Assembly (NCBI GenBank): GCA_950097015.1
Contig: CATNEN010000038.1
Location: forward strand, 28,054,501 to 28,118,500
Length of the DNA: 64,000 bases
Direction: 5' to 3'
DNA from: Macrostomum hystrix
Taxonomy: Eukaryota > Platyhelminthes > Macrostomidae
Below the pieces are notes generated by a model. The model searched no databases. It saw nothing but the letters and a program-made list of their open reading frames with translations, and was not told the origin of the DNA. Both the position numbers and the translations under genes were made by a program. Shown here piece by piece: positions 24,513 through 37,439 of this stretch. How positions within the stretch are numbered: position 1 is the first letter of the stretch; each line of letters starts with the position of its first letter.

Positions 24513-25149
24513 TTTCGATACATATCGGAATCGATTCAAACATTAGATTTTTGAAATTCAATGGGCAGTGTCCTCTCTCCTCTCTCCCGCTCTCTCTCTC
24601 CCTCTCTCCTCTCACTCTCTCTCTCCTCTCTCTCCTTCGCTCCCTCTCCCTTTTCTACTCTCATATCTTCTTTATTCTATTTTCTATTTCCTCTTTTTGC
24701 CTTAAGTTAGTATGTTGTGATTCCTATTAATATTCTACCTACCTCTCTTAGTTACTCTAAATTTTCGTTTCTATCCCCTAATCAGTACGAGTGTATCTCT
24801 TGACCTCAAGATTCTATCGTGTAAATTTTGAAAGCGTGTTTAGTTGAAAATTACACAGTTCAATAATTCAGTTCAATATGATATTCCTTCATACTTCATC
24901 GCCTTCAATAACAAAGACGAAATTCCAAAGCCCGCACGCACAATGATTGATTTTTTTCTTCTGTTTGATGCCTGGCGTTATGAGAATTCTAAGGACTTCT
25001 TTGTCATGTTCTGTCACGTATTCATAGTCATTCTATTCCCAAACAACGAACCTCATCCGTGTACATGATCATGGCAATGTGCATGACAATGTACCTTCTC
25101 ATTATCATAACTTTTTACTCTCCGCAATCATCTTCGTCACAATTTTCTA

Positions 25150-25935
25150 GAAGCGTTTTTCTCTCTTCTTCTCTTCCTCTCTCTCCTACTCTCCCTCTCT
25201 CCTCTCTCCTTCTCTTCCTCTCTCTCCTACTCTCCCTCTCTCCTCTCTCCTTCTCTTCCTCTCTCTCCTACTCTCCCTCTCTCCTCTCTCCTTCTCTTCC
25301 TCTCTCTCCTACTCTCAATCTCTCCTCTCTCCTTCTCTTCCTCTGTCTCCTACTCTCCCTCTCTCCTCTCCCCTTCTCTTCCTCTCTCCTCTCTCCTTCT
25401 CTTCCTCTCTCTCCTACTCTCCCTCCCTCCTCTCTCTTTCTCTTCCTCTCTCTCCTACTCTCCCTCCCTCCTCTCTCATTCTCTTCCTCTCTCTCCTACT
25501 CTCCCTCCCTCCTCTCTCTTTCTCTTCCTCTCTCTCCTACTCTCCCTCCCTCCTCTCTCATTCTCTTCCTCTCTCTCCTACTCTCCCTCTCTCCTCTCTC
25601 CTTCTCTTCCTCTCTCTCCTACTCTCCCTCTCTCCTCTCCCCTTCTCTTCCTCTCTCCTCTCTCCTTCTCTTCCTCTCTCCTCTCTCCTTCTCTTCCTCT
25701 CTCTCCTACTCTCCCTCTCTCCTCTCTCCTTCTCTTCCTCTCTCTCCTACTCTCCCTCTCTCCTCTCCCCTTCTCTTCCTCTCTCTCCTACTCTCCCTCT
25801 CTCCTCTCCCCTTCTCTTCCTCTCTCTCCTACTCTCCCTCTCTCCTCTCTCCTTCTCTTCCTCTCTATCCCCTTCTCTCCTGTCCTTCCACTCTCCTTCT
25901 CTCCCTCGCTCTCCTCTCTACTTCTTTAACCTATC
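25150..25935. repeat. polypyrimidine array, 41-bp unit
   Basis: About 19 full or partial copies of a 41-bp unit made almost only of C and T, marked by CTCTCTCCTACTCTCCCTC; successive CCTAC marks lie at 25185 and 25226. The 372-codon plus-strand frame of Ser, Leu and Pro is an artefact of the base composition. Confidence 0.93.
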
Positions 25936-26734
25936 CTGTCTCTCTCTTTTTAACAGTCAGTGTCTGTCTTTTCTGCTCTAGCCGAAAAAGAAGCAGACGG
26001 GCAAAGACTCATCCGACAATCTCTTTAATCCTCTACCCTTTGTCATTCTGTTATCTCCTTTACAATCTAGCAATTTCTAAGCACTTAAAAAAGCATAGCA
26101 TCCTCGACCTTCGCTCTCTGAATGACAAGAAGAGAGAGAGAGAAAAAAAAGCAACCGGAAAACAAGCCGACAGATAATGAAAAAATGACACAGGAAGCGG
26201 TGAAACAGGGTAGCTGAAATAGGATGAAACGGGGAACAGATTTCAGGCGGGCAAACACTCGCGCAGCGGAAACAACGGAAGAGAAGAGAAGAGACCACAC
26301 AGAAAGAGAAGAAAAGGCTTACACAACGAGCCTTTTAACTTGTCGCCAGACAATATTCAGCTCCTCCCATAGTTGCTACTTTTAAATGAAGTATTCCCAG
26401 CTTTTGGTTAGCACCGCTGAGATCTTTTGTTGGACTTTAAAGCAGAAGAATAAGAAGCCTACTGGCATTTCATTGAGACTTGGGACAGGAAGTCCGCTTC
26501 CAGAAGAAGACAGGAAAGGGTAGGCGGGGATTGGATGAGGAGATGGGAACTGGCTCTATTTTTCCCAAATGCTTTGATAAAGAGCTAAAGCTTAACTGGC
26601 AGCAGAAAAAGGTGATGTGTTTGTCATTAATGGCTGAGTAGAGTAGCTCCACAGAATCTCATGTTATTGCGGATTTCTGAGAGGCTGTAATACACTCGAA
26701 TCCACTGAAACACGTCCCTCAGATCAATCCTAGA
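25936..26734. other. intergenic, no gene seen
   Basis: Unique sequence between two arrays. Short frames at 26077-26300 and 26470-26652 lack support. Confidence 0.45.
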
Positions 26735-28205
26735 ATACCATTAAGATCCTTCAGTACAATCCCCTCAGATCATTCAGTTCAATCCCCTCAGATCCTTTAG
26801 TACAATCCCCTCAGATCCTTCAGTACAATCCCCTCAGATCATTCAGTTCAATCCCCTCAGATCCTTCAGTACAATCCCCTCAGATCATTGAGTACAATCC
26901 TCTCAGATCCTTCAGTACAATCCCCTCAGATCATTGAGTACAATCCCCTCAGATCATTCAGTACAATCCCCTCAGATCATTGAGTATAATCCCCTCAGAT
27001 CATTCAGTTCAATCCCCTCAGATCATTCAGTACAATCCTCTCAGATCATTCAGTACAATCCTCTCAGATCATTCAGTACAATCCTCTCAGATCATTCAGT
27101 ACAATCCTCTCAGATCATTCAGTACAATCCTCTCAGATCATTCAGTACAATCCCCTCAGATCATTCAGTTCAATCCCCTCAGATCATTGAGTATAATCCT
27201 CTCAGATCATTCAGTACAATCCCCTCAGATCATTGAGTACAATCCTCTCAGATCATTCAGTACAATCCTCTCAGATCATTCAGTACAATCCCCTCAGATC
27301 ATTCAGTACAATCCTCTCAGATCATTCAGTACAATCCCCTCAGATCATTCAGTTCAATCCCCTCAGATCATTGAGTATAATCCTCTCAGATCATTCAGTA
27401 CAATCCCCTCAGATCATTGAGTACAATCCTCTTAGATCATTCAGTACAATCCTCTCAGATCATTCAGTTCAATCCCCTCAGATCATTGAGTACAATCCCC
27501 TCAGATCATTGAGTACAATCCTCTCAGATCATTCAGTACAATCCCCTCAGATCATTCAGTTCAATCCCCTCAGATCATTGAGTATAATCCTCTCAGATCA
27601 TTCAGTACAATCCCCTCAGATCATTGAGTATAATCCCCTCAGATCATTCAGTTCAATCCCCTCAGATCATTGAGTATAATCCTCTCAGATCATTCAGTAC
27701 AATCCCCTCAGATCATTGAGTATAATCCCCTCAGATCATTCAGTACAATCCTCTCAGATCATTCAGTACAATCCTCTCAGATCATTCAGTACAATCCCCT
27801 CAGATCATTCAGTTCAATCCCCTCAGATCATTGAGTATAATCCTCTCAGATCATTCAGTACAATCCCCTCAGATCATTGAGTACAATCCTCTCAGATCAT
27901 TCAGTACAATCCTCTCAGATCATTCAGTTCAATCCCCTCAGATCATTGAGTACAATCCCCTCAGATCATTGAGTACAATCCTCTCAGATCATTCAGTACA
28001 ATCCCCTCAGATCATTCAGTTCAATCCCCTCAGATCATTGAGTATAATCCTCTCAGATCATTCAGTACAATCCCCTCAGATCATTGAGTATAATCCCCTC
28101 AGATCATTCAGTTCAATCCCCTCAGATCATTGAGTATAATCCTCTCAGATCATTCAGTACAATCCCCTCAGATCATTGAGTATAATCCTCTCAGATCCTT
28201 CAGTA
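26735..28205. repeat. 23-bp minisatellite, intergenic
   Basis: About 64 copies of a unit with CAGTACAATCCCCTCAGATC. Sites that alternate (CAGTAC/CAGTTC/GAGTAT and CCCTC/CTCTC) recur in the same order over hundreds of bases, so blocks of many units were duplicated. Open frames of 100-146 codons are artefacts (unit triplet of 69 bp). Confidence 0.95.
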
Positions 28206-28969
28206 CAGAATTAAGTCTGTCGCTAAGAAAGTCGTAAATTATGAAAATGAGTATCTACCTTATTAGAATTAGATGAATCTCATTGCAGATGTGTGTTTTT
28301 TAAGGTAAGAAATAAAATGAAGATTCTGATACAAAGAGTTTAATGTGAAAACAATTACACACAGAATCTAGCTCATAATACAGAATTACCAGTGCCAATG
28401 AGCCAGACAGAAGACAGTTATGAGAGGAATTGAAGAATTTTTATGAGATGGTTATCAGTGTCTCTCATAAGCCTAGCCTTTGGCTTTAGACAATTTCAAT
28501 GAAAAGTTTTCGCTACCTTTTTGCTAACGGCGTCTGCTAGTCTACCTATTCTATAATTTTTTTCTTCTCTTGCTGAAGACAAACGATGAAAAAAGAGTTA
28601 GATATAGGCTAACAAATAATGGCGGCAGTGTTGTTTCTGTGTCACCCAGCGAATTTGTTCACAGAGAAAGTTGTTCAAAACAGATTTTCAGTCGCATGAG
28701 ACAAATTTATGTTCGACGGTTATCTTCAATTTTAATTTATTAACTCGAAATAGGCGACCGCCTGTGTCTCGCCAAATCTTTGCCGTTATTAATGTAGTCA
28801 GATAAAACTAAATTAAATTAAATATCTATTCTCTTTCTGAGCTAAAAAATGTATTTCGCGGTAAAGGAAATTCATAATTTGAGTTTCGAAATAGAAATCT
28901 TAAGAACCTGGCTTTCAGTCTAAAATATATTGTTTTGTACTTTTTAATTAGGCTTTTAGGCTTTTGAGA
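28206..28969. other. intergenic, no gene seen
   Basis: AT-rich unique sequence; no exon or RNA gene supported. Confidence 0.45.
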
Positions 28970-29415
28970 TAAGGGAAGGATTGGTGACATAGGGAAGGAT
29001 TGGTAAGATTAGGGAAGGATTAGTGAGATTAGGGAAGGATTGGTGACATAGGGAAGGATTGGTGATATTAGGGAAGGATTAGTGAGATTAGGGAAGGATT
29101 GGTGACATAGGGAAGGATTGGTGACATAGGGAAGGATTGGTGACATAGGGAAGGATTGGTGATATTAGGGAAGGATTGGTGAGATTAGGGAAGGATTGGT
29201 GAGATTAGGCAAGGATTGGTGAGATTAGGGAAGGATTGGTGAGATTAGGCAAGGATTGGTGAGATGATAAAGGATTAGTGAGATTAGGGAAGGATTAGTG
29301 AGATTAGGAAAGGATTGGTGAGATTAGGGAAGGATTGGTGAGATTAGGCAAGGATTGGTGAGATGAGAAAAGGATTAGTGAGATTAGGGAAGGATTAGTG
29401 AGATTAGGGAATGAT
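28970..29415. repeat. 20-21-bp minisatellite, intergenic
   Basis: About 22 copies of GGGAAGGATTGGTGAGATTA and a GTGACATAGGGAAGGATT variant. Confidence 0.93.
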
Positions 29416-30296
29416 TTATAATGGTAAAGGTTAGTAAATTCATGCGATTACGCGGGTAAAAAGTAATTAAAAATAATTTAGATCAATCAGTCCCAGCGCT
29501 TAGATGGATTTGGGCAGGTATTTCGCCATTCACAAGGCAATCAATATGCAAAGCCGGCTTTCATCAATCACACTAAAAGGTCTACCTGCTTAGTGACTTT
29601 CCAGGAAACACGAACACAGTTTGACAAGGCGGTCCTTCCTGACACCCTTCAAGCCTGAAGAATCGCATTAGAAATTCAGGTTGGTTTATTTGATCACCTT
29701 TGAGTTTCAAAACATAGATTCTAACTTTGGCTTTTGACTGGTGACTGAATCAAATCGCTTCTATTGAAATAAAAAATACAGGAGCAGTTATTCAACCATC
29801 GTCATCCCGGAGCTGTTTTTGACAGCTTTGAGCAGGGAAAGCCAAGAATCAATCAAAGAAGGGAAAGGAAGAAGCCATTGGGTGGGGGGTTTTTGGCGGA
29901 AGCGAAATCTCGATGAAATCAAGCCTGGAGTTTAGGAAGCAGCGAAAAAGGGTGACACAGTGCGTCCCGCGATTCCCGTGTGCTTCAAACTTAAATGAAG
30001 AGCATTGTTAAGGAGAGGAAGATTTTGAAAGAGGAGTCAAATAATAGAGCTCACTCACCTTTTACCTGCCAAAGTGACACTTTTTTTCGTCATCCTGGAA
30101 AGTTTTTTTCGTATTGAAACTTAAAAAATAATCCGCGAAATAACAATCATTGAATTGAGCGTTTTGAAGGGCCTTAAAATGAGAATTTCTAAAGGACACC
30201 TGGAAGTGACAGTCAGATTTTTCTTCTTTAATAAAAGCAGTCAGGTGGTTAGACACCGGAGATTCTATAGCTATTCAGTTTGGTCAAATATAAGCA
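29416..30296. other. intergenic, no gene seen
   Basis: Unique sequence between an array and a SINE. No coding exon supported. Confidence 0.45.
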
Positions 30297-30540
30297 GGGG
30301 TTGTAGCCTAGAGTTGGTTAGGAGTGTGGGACTCCTGACTTGGAAGGTCGAGGGTTCGATTCCCGAATCCACTGAGAAAATCTGTGTCCAGCTGTTAAAT
30401 AGGTACCAGCATCAGGTGGGGTAATTGAAGGTGGGTGTGGCGTCCCCCCAGTCCATGGACTGAACTGCCGTACGCAGCCTTCAGATGCGCCGCGCAATAG
30501 CTGCGGCTGTGCTGTGACCTAATTGACTTGCCCTAATAGT
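30297..30540 (+). mobile_element. tRNA-derived SINE, second family
   Basis: The head has an A-box-like TAGCCTAGAGTTGG and a good B box GGGTTCGATTCCCG (about 30353-30366), spaced as in a tRNA. An unrelated GC-rich body of about 170 bp follows (CAGCATCAGGTGGGG, CAGTCCATGGACTGAACTGC, GCGCAATAGCTGCGGC). The body differs from the copies at 8840 and 40950. The 3' end is not sharply defined. Confidence 0.7.
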
Positions 30541-31009
30541 TATTTTATGTCAAAGAGTGCTATAAAGGTCTTGGAGTGCTAATTTTGGGATTCTGAAATT
30601 TCGGAGCTGTGATAATTAGGGATATGTAAAGTTTTGGGAACATGAAATCTGGCAGGATATAAAAAGCACTAGCAAAGTTTGTGCGAAAATCGAGACAACT
30701 TATTCAGCTATAAAAAATATAACTATTCTCGAGATGTTTTATGATTTATTCCGATTTTTTTATTTCTAAGAAATTATTGAAATGGCTGTCTCCTAATTGA
30801 TGCGCTTTTTTCACTTCCAAACAATTGTCTAAACTAAGAAAGGATTCTTAACTAAAAATCACTCGTTGCTGAGTTCACTAACTGGCTTGTTTGTCAAGTG
30901 CAGCTACTTGAGTTTAAAAAAATGTATCCAAGGCTGGTCGATAAAAAAATCGCCTAGAAACAATGGGACTTTTCGAAAGATTTCGGACGTCCGACATTCA
31001 TCTAAAGTG
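30541..31009. other. intergenic, no gene seen
   Basis: AT-rich unique sequence before the large array. Confidence 0.4.
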
Positions 31010-33355
31010 AATGACAATTAGAACACACCTGAGAATGACAATTAGAACACACACAATTAGAACACACCTTGCCATTCTCAGGTGTGTTCTAATTGCCATT
31101 CTCAGGTGTGTTCTAATTGCCATTCTCAGGTGTGTTCTAATTGCCATTCTCAGGTGTGTTCTAATTGTCATTCTCAGGTGTGTTCTAATTGCCATTCTCA
31201 GGTGTGTTCTAATTGCCATTCTCAGGTGTGTTCTAATTGTCATTCTCAGGTGTGTTCTAATTGTCATTCTCAGGTGTGTTCTAATTGTCATTCTCAGGTG
31301 TGTTCTAATTATCCTTTCAGGTGTGTTCTAATTTTCATTCTCAGGTGTGTTCTAATTGTCATTCTCATGTGTGTTCTAATTATCATTCTCAGGTGTGTTC
31401 TAATTGCCATTCTCAGGTGTGTTCTAATTGCCATTCTCAGGTGTGTTCTAATTATCCTTTCAGGTGTGTTCTAATTGTCATTCTCAGGTGTGTTCTAATT
31501 ATCCTTTCAGGTGTGTTCTAATTGCCATTCTCAGGTGTGTTCTAATTGTCATTCTCATGTGTGTTCTAATTATCATTCTCATGTGTGTTCTAATTGTCAT
31601 TCTCAGGTGTGTTCTAATTGCCATTCTCATGTGTGTTCTAATTATCCTTTCAGGTGTGTTCTAATTGTCATTCTCAGGTGTGTTCTAATTGTCATTCTCA
31701 TGTGTGTTCTAATTGTCATTCTCAGGTGTGTTCTAATTATAATTCTCAGGTGTGTTCTAATTGCCATTCTCAGGTGTGTTCTAATTGTCATTCTCAGGTG
31801 TGTTCTAATTATCCTTTCAGGTGTGTTCTAATTGTCATTCTCAGGTGTGTTCTAATTGCCATTCTCATGTGTGTTCTAATTGCCATTCTCGGGTGTGTTC
31901 TAATTGCCATTCTCAGGTGTGTTCTAATTGTCATTCTCAGGTGTGTTCTAATTGCCATTCTCAGGTGTGTTCTAATTGTCATTCTCAGGTGTGTTTTAAT
32001 TGCCATTCTCAGGTGTGTTCTAATTGCCATTCTCAGGTGTGTTCTAATTGCCATTCTCAGGTGTGTTCTAATTGTCATTCTCAGGTGTGTTCTAATTGTC
32101 ATTCTCAGGTGTGTTCTAATTGTCATTCTCAGGTGTGTTCTAATTATCCTTTCAGGTGTGTTCTAATTTTCATTCTCAGGTGTGTTCTAATTGTCATTCT
32201 CATGTGTGTTCTAATTATCATTCTCAGGTGTGTTCTAATTGCCATTCTCAGGTGTGTTCTAATTGCCATTCTCAGGTGTGTTCTAATTATCCTTTCAGGT
32301 GTGTTCTAATTGTCATTCTCAGGTGTGTTCTAATTATCCTTTCAGGTGTGTTCTAATTGCCATTCTCAGGTGTGTTCTAATTGTCATTCTCATGTGTGTT
32401 CTAATTATCATTCTCATGTGTGTTCTAATTGTCATTCTCAGGTGTGTTCTAATTGCCATTCTCATGTGTGTTCTAATTATCCTTTCAGGTGTGTTCTAAT
32501 TGTCATTCTCAGGTGTGTTCTAATTGTCATTCTCATGTGTGTTCTAATTGTCATTCTCAGGTGTGTTCTAATTATAATTCTCAGGTGTGTTCTAATTGCC
32601 ATTCTCAGGTGTGTTCTAATTGTCATTCTCAGGTGTGTTCTAATTATCCTTTCAGGTGTGTTCTAATTGTCATTCTCAGGTGTGTTCTAATTGCCATTCT
32701 CATGTGTGTTCTAATTGCCATTCTCGGGTGTGTTCTAATTGCCATTCTCAGGTGTGTTCTAATTGTCATTCTCAGGTGTGTTCTAATTGCCATTCTCAGG
32801 TGTGTTCTAATTGTCATTCTCAGGTGTGTTTTAATTGCCATTCTCAGGTGTGTTCTAATTGCCATTCTCAGGTGTGTTCTAATTGCCATTCTCAGGTGTG
32901 TTCTAATTGCCATTCTCAGGTGTGTTCTAATTGTCATTCTCAGGTGTGTTCTAATTATCCTTTCAGGTGTGTTCTAATTGCCATTCTCAGGTGTGTTCTA
33001 ATTGTCATTCTCATGTGTGTTCTAATTATCATTCTCAGGTGTGTTCTAATTGCCATTCTCAGGTGTGTTCTAATTGTCATTCTCAGGTGTGTTCTAATTA
33101 TCCTTTCAGGTGTGTTCTAATTGTCATTCTCAGGTGTGTTTTAATTGCCATTCTCAGGTGTGTTCTAATTGCCATTCTCAGGTGTGTTCTAATTGTCATT
33201 CTCAGGTGTGTTCTAATTGCCATTCTCATGTGTGTTCTAATTGCCATTCTCAGGTGTGTTCTAATTGCCATTCTCAGGTGTGTTCTAATTGCCATTCTCA
33301 GGTGTGTTCTAATTGCCATTCTCAGGTGTGTTCTAATTGCCATTCTCATGTGACT
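31010..33355. repeat. 24-bp minisatellite with 835-bp higher-order duplication
   Basis: About 98 copies of a 24-bp unit that starts GTGTGTTCTAATTG and ends CCATTCTCAG, so junctions read CAG|GTGTG. A shorter variant ends TTATCCTTTCAG. The pattern of variants from about 31318 recurs from about 32153, an offset of 835 bp. At the left edge (31011-31075) a few units are inverted. Many overlapping Cys/His-rich or Ile/Arg-rich ORFs are artefacts. Confidence 0.96.
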
Positions 33356-34189
33356 TCAGCAAGCCATTATGAACTCAAATTAGTGAACTTTTAATTTCGA
33401 AATAAGGATTAGGAATGTAACCCAAATAGTTTTAGAGCAAAACGCAGCCATCTGGTCATAATTTTAAGGGAAAATTTATTCAAACGATGATGAGTTGCAC
33501 TCATTAGTTAAACGAGCAGCATTTCTGTGTGGGCCATTTCTCGATGACCATTTGAGTTGTAAAAGTTCAAAAATTAGGTCAGAATTATTTTGTTTGAGCT
33601 TGCGAAATGAATTATAAGCTAGGAAATTGAGAATGGCACTCAAAACTGTCGATGTAGCATCTGCTCATATATAATATTAGTATAACGTCAAGACCAACCG
33701 CAGGTCTTCACTTTGAGAAGCGAGACTCATTTAACACTGAGTTGAGCTAGCTTTTCATTCTAAAAATTTGACTGCCCGGCTGACTGCATGGAGTGTATAT
33801 TAGAGGAGATTTTGGGAATTGAAGACAGGCAGAAAACTGGGACAACAGGAAAACACAGGATGCACACACGCACGCACACAGATATTTCTGTTAATGGTCA
33901 TGGGCAATGAAATCGCAATGGGTAGTCTTAAGGCAGACACAAATTCAGCTAGGTATTCTTGACACGCTAAGCAAAAATGGGAAGCAACTGGTCAACGGAA
34001 ATTTCATCTGTTAAAAAAAGCGAACGAGGAAAGCTAAAAATCTTACTAATAGGAAGTAGGAAAATGTTTATGGCGATTTTATGGATTAAAAACGGGATTT
34101 CTAGTTTCATTGTTACATTTCATTGTTGCTTGTAGTCACCGGTCTGCCCCATTTTGAGTCTACTCTATTTGAGAAGATTTGAGTCGCTT
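33356..34189. other. intergenic, no gene seen
   Basis: Unique AT-rich sequence with a short CA tract near 33860. No supported gene. Confidence 0.45.
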
Positions 34190-35255
34190 GGAGCCGATTC
34201 TACTTGAGTATATTTTATTCAATTCTTATTTTGGTATATTTTAGCAGATCAGAGTATATTCTATTGAGTAGATTCTATTGAGTAGATTCTATTGAGTAGA
34301 TGAGTTGATTCTATTTGAGTAGATGAGTTGATTCGATTTGAGTAGATTTTAGTTTATTCTATTTGAGTAGATGAGTTGATTCGATTTGAGTCGATTCTAT
34401 ATGAGTCGATTCTATTTTAGTCGATTCTATTTGAGTAGAATTGAGTCGATTCTAATTGATTAGATTTGAGTCGATTCTATTTTATTCGATTCTATTTGGG
34501 TAGATTTGAGTCGATTCCATTTGAGTATATGTGTTGATTCTATTTTAGTCTATTCTATTTTAGTCGATTCTATTTGAGTAGAATTGAGTCGATTCTAATT
34601 GATTAGATTTGAGTCGATTCTATTTTATTCGATTCTATTTGGGTAGATTTGAGTCGATTCCATTTGAGTATATGTGTTGATTCTATTTTAGTCTATTCTA
34701 TTTTAGTCGATTCTATTTGAGTAGAATTGAGTCGATTCTATTTGAGTAGATTTGAGTCGATTCTATTTTATTCGATTCTATTTGAGTAGATTTGAGTCGA
34801 TTCCATTTGAGTATATGTGTTGATTCTATTTGAGTAGATTTGAGTCGATTCTATTTGAGTAGATTTGAGTCGATTCTATTTGAGTAGATGAGTTGATTCG
34901 ATTTGAGTCGATTCTATATGAGTCGATTCTATTTGAGTAGATGTGAGTCGATTCTATTTGAGTAGATAAGAGTAGATTCTGTTTGAGTGGATTTGAGTCA
35001 ATTCTATTTGAGTAGATGAGTTGATTCTATTTGAGTAGATGAGTTGATTCTATTTGAGTAGATTTGAGCCTATTCTATTTGAGTCGATTTGAGTCTATTC
35101 TATTTGAGTCGATTCTATTTGAGTAGATTCGAGTCTATTCTATTTGAGTCTATTCTTTTTGAGTCTATTCTATTTTAGTAGATTTGAGTCGATTCTATTT
35201 GAGTACAGTTGTGAGCCTATTCTCCTTAACTAGATTCTATTTGAGTAGATTTGAG
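34190..35255. repeat. 12-13-bp-based array (GATTCTATTTGAGTA)
   Basis: Alternating GATTCTATTTGAGTA and GATTTGAGTC modules, about 25 bp per pair. A block of about 140 bp (GAGTAGAATTGAGTCGATTC onward) recurs at about 34425, 34575 and, in part, 34715. Confidence 0.92.
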
Positions 35256-36026
35256 TATAGATTCGTTATGTATTTACGCAAAGGAATTGAATTTCAGTCT
35301 ATTATATATGATGCTGTCCGTACCGACCTGTTCAAACCAGATGCTCATAATTGCCCCCAGGGCAGAGCTCAGCCAATACCTTACGAAAGACCGTAAATTA
35401 GGCTACAATTGTCCCACTTATGCACAACAGGAAGTGAGACAGGTGTTAGCTAATAGCTGTTCAATTTAGGCCACTAACAATACAATGGGCACACAGGCAC
35501 ACATGAGAGGGCAATGTATAACAGCTTGAAGATCTCAAGATGAGAACTTCGAGATGTGTTTTCAGTTTCATCACTAATGAGTGAAATTAGGAGTATATTT
35601 TTATTTTCCGGATTTGAAATGAGTCGCTATATTATTCGGCTACGAAATTAATCGTATTATTAATCGAACTTGATTATTCATAGCACATGTGCCCTGCCTC
35701 GTTATCTAGTGCGTTTAATAAAAAAATATAATTTTTCAAATACCAGAATCGCACTGCCCTACTCGATAGTAGATCATGGTGCTTATTTCTGTGAAATTCT
35801 ACTACTTAGCAGCAATTTATCTGAGTAGTATCTAATATGCGATCTTCTTAAATCATGTAGCAAAAAATAAATTTCTCATTTTAGATTTGGAGAACTTTTT
35901 CGAATTAAATAATTGCACGAAAAATAAATAATAAATGTACTATAAAATAGCAAACAAAAACGTAGGTCACTGTCATATGGACTATTGTGTAACTAACAAA
36001 GTTCAACAAATAACAATTATAACAAT
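35256..36026. other. intergenic, no gene seen
   Basis: Short frames at 35184-35469 overlap the end of the array and show no family resemblance. Confidence 0.4.
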
Positions 36027-36978
36027 AGGCAAGAGGGCTATCATAAAAATAAGTTTCGCTGCATTATAAATTTTCTTAAGTACATTTTTGGCAAACGCGG
36101 TTGGTCATTCCTGAATCTATATGTCTATGGCAAAAGGCACCAGATGTTTTAAAGCAAATGCAGTCTCACTGGCCGAAGATGGCCACTTCGGCTTCGTTCA
36201 CACGATACGACGCCAGAAACATAATCAAGTTTTCAGTTTTGGCTGCCAAATCAACATCAGAGATTCATGAAGAGCTTGGACAAGTTCTGAAAGAAGATGC
36301 TCCATCAATTCAAACGGTTCGGAAATGGGTCCGTGAAGTTCAAGGAGGCAGGCTGTCGATGGAAGACAAAGAGCGGTCTGGAAGGCCAAGAACAGCCACC
36401 ACTGATGCAACTGCAGAGCGTGTCAAAGCTGCAGTCACTGTGGACAGCAGATTGACTTGCAATGAGATCGAGGACCTCCTGGAAATTCCTCACAGCACAG
36501 TGCATCGCATTCTTACTGAGCAGCTGAACATGCAGAAGATCTTCGCAAAGTGGGTGCCTCATCTCCTGACTGAGGACCAAATGAAGGAGAGGGTGACCCT
36601 GGCGCAAGAGCACCTTCGACGATTTAATCGAGAGGGAAGCAACTTTCTCAGCAGTGGACTGGCCAGTGCCAATCGGCACCAAGGTGAATGCAGAATATTA
36701 CCGATGGGTACTGCAAGAAAAATTGAGGCCAGCCATCAGGAAAAAGCGGCCTGGTTTGCTGGAGAGAGGCGCGAATTATCTGTGCTTCATCAGCTTTGCG
36801 ATCGGCTGCGATGCTGCCTTTCAAGCGTGGGTACGGCGCTGGCAAAAGTGCGTGGACCTTGGCGGCAAATTTTTGGAGTAACTATGATCTGTTTTGACTA
36901 CTGTTAAAGTTTTAAGACTTTCCTTCAAACTGTTCGCTTTTTATTGTTGACCGAAACTTACTTTTGGGATAGCCCTCG
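36027..36978 (+). mobile_element. mariner-type DNA transposon, inactive
   Basis: The right end reads GGGATAGCCCTCG followed by TA (36979-36980 next to the boundary). The left end near 36030 has the diverged inverse GAGGGCTATC and AATAAGTTTCG. A broken transposase lies between. Terminal inverted repeats of about 30 bp and TA target sites are typical of Tc1/mariner elements. Confidence 0.8.
36179..36890 (+). pseudogene. broken mariner transposase
   Basis: The ATG at 36179 opens a frame with a mariner N-terminal helix-turn-helix region (SEIHEELGQVLKEDAPSIQT, RSGRPRTATTD, IPHSTVHRILTEQLNMQK, ending HLRRFNREGSNF). The match then stops. Mariner sequence resumes in another frame from about 36654 (GTKVNAEYYRWVLQEKLRPA, ending WVRRWQKCVDLGGKF). 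The block between, which holds the first catalytic aspartate, and part of the region with the second are missing, so no active enzyme can be made. Confidence 0.85.
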
Positions 36979-37439
36979 TAAGTAAAATAAAAACATCTAC
37001 CAAAAATTATTTGCACAATTCTGTGCAGCAATTAAAAGTTTCTTTCAAAGCAATTTCATGTAGCACAAAATATTGACAGCTGTATGACATCTTTATTGGC
37101 GCATTGTAGGAAACCCAGGTAATACACTGTTTTTTTATAGTTTTATCGTAAAACTTTGATTGCCAAAAATAAAGTTGTAGAAATCAGGGATGCAAATAAA
37201 AGTTCAAGAATTCTATAAATCAAAATATGTGAGAAAATACATTTTAAAGAGGTTTTTTGAAACAAAAATCTGCTCATTTTGTGTGTGACCAATATGTAAA
37301 TACTGGAAAGCAACTATTAAAATAACATTTAGATATGATTTTATGAATTTTATATAGACAACGTGCGCAATCTTGCTTAAAAACGAAGATAGACATCTGA
37401 GACTTATTGCGCCATTTTAGATACGATAAGTAATCAGCG
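36979..37439. other. intergenic, no gene seen
   Basis: AT-rich unique sequence. Confidence 0.4.

Noticed and set aside
25059..26177. 372-codon Ser/Leu/Pro-rich plus-strand frame
   Set aside because: It is made by a CT-only array; no TAA, TAG or TGA can occur in C/T sequence. No splice signals or conserved residues.
26735..28205. CRISPR-like regular repeats
   Set aside because: Units are contiguous with no unique spacers, variants drift along the array, and the genome is eukaryotic.
30297..30380. A functional tRNA gene
   Set aside because: The head is followed by a SINE body rather than a terminator, and a clear acceptor stem is not visible.
31011..33394. Many overlapping Cys/His-rich frames that look like zinc-binding repeats
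   Set aside because: 24-bp unit translated in different frames; the same DNA gives equally long unrelated frames on the other strand.
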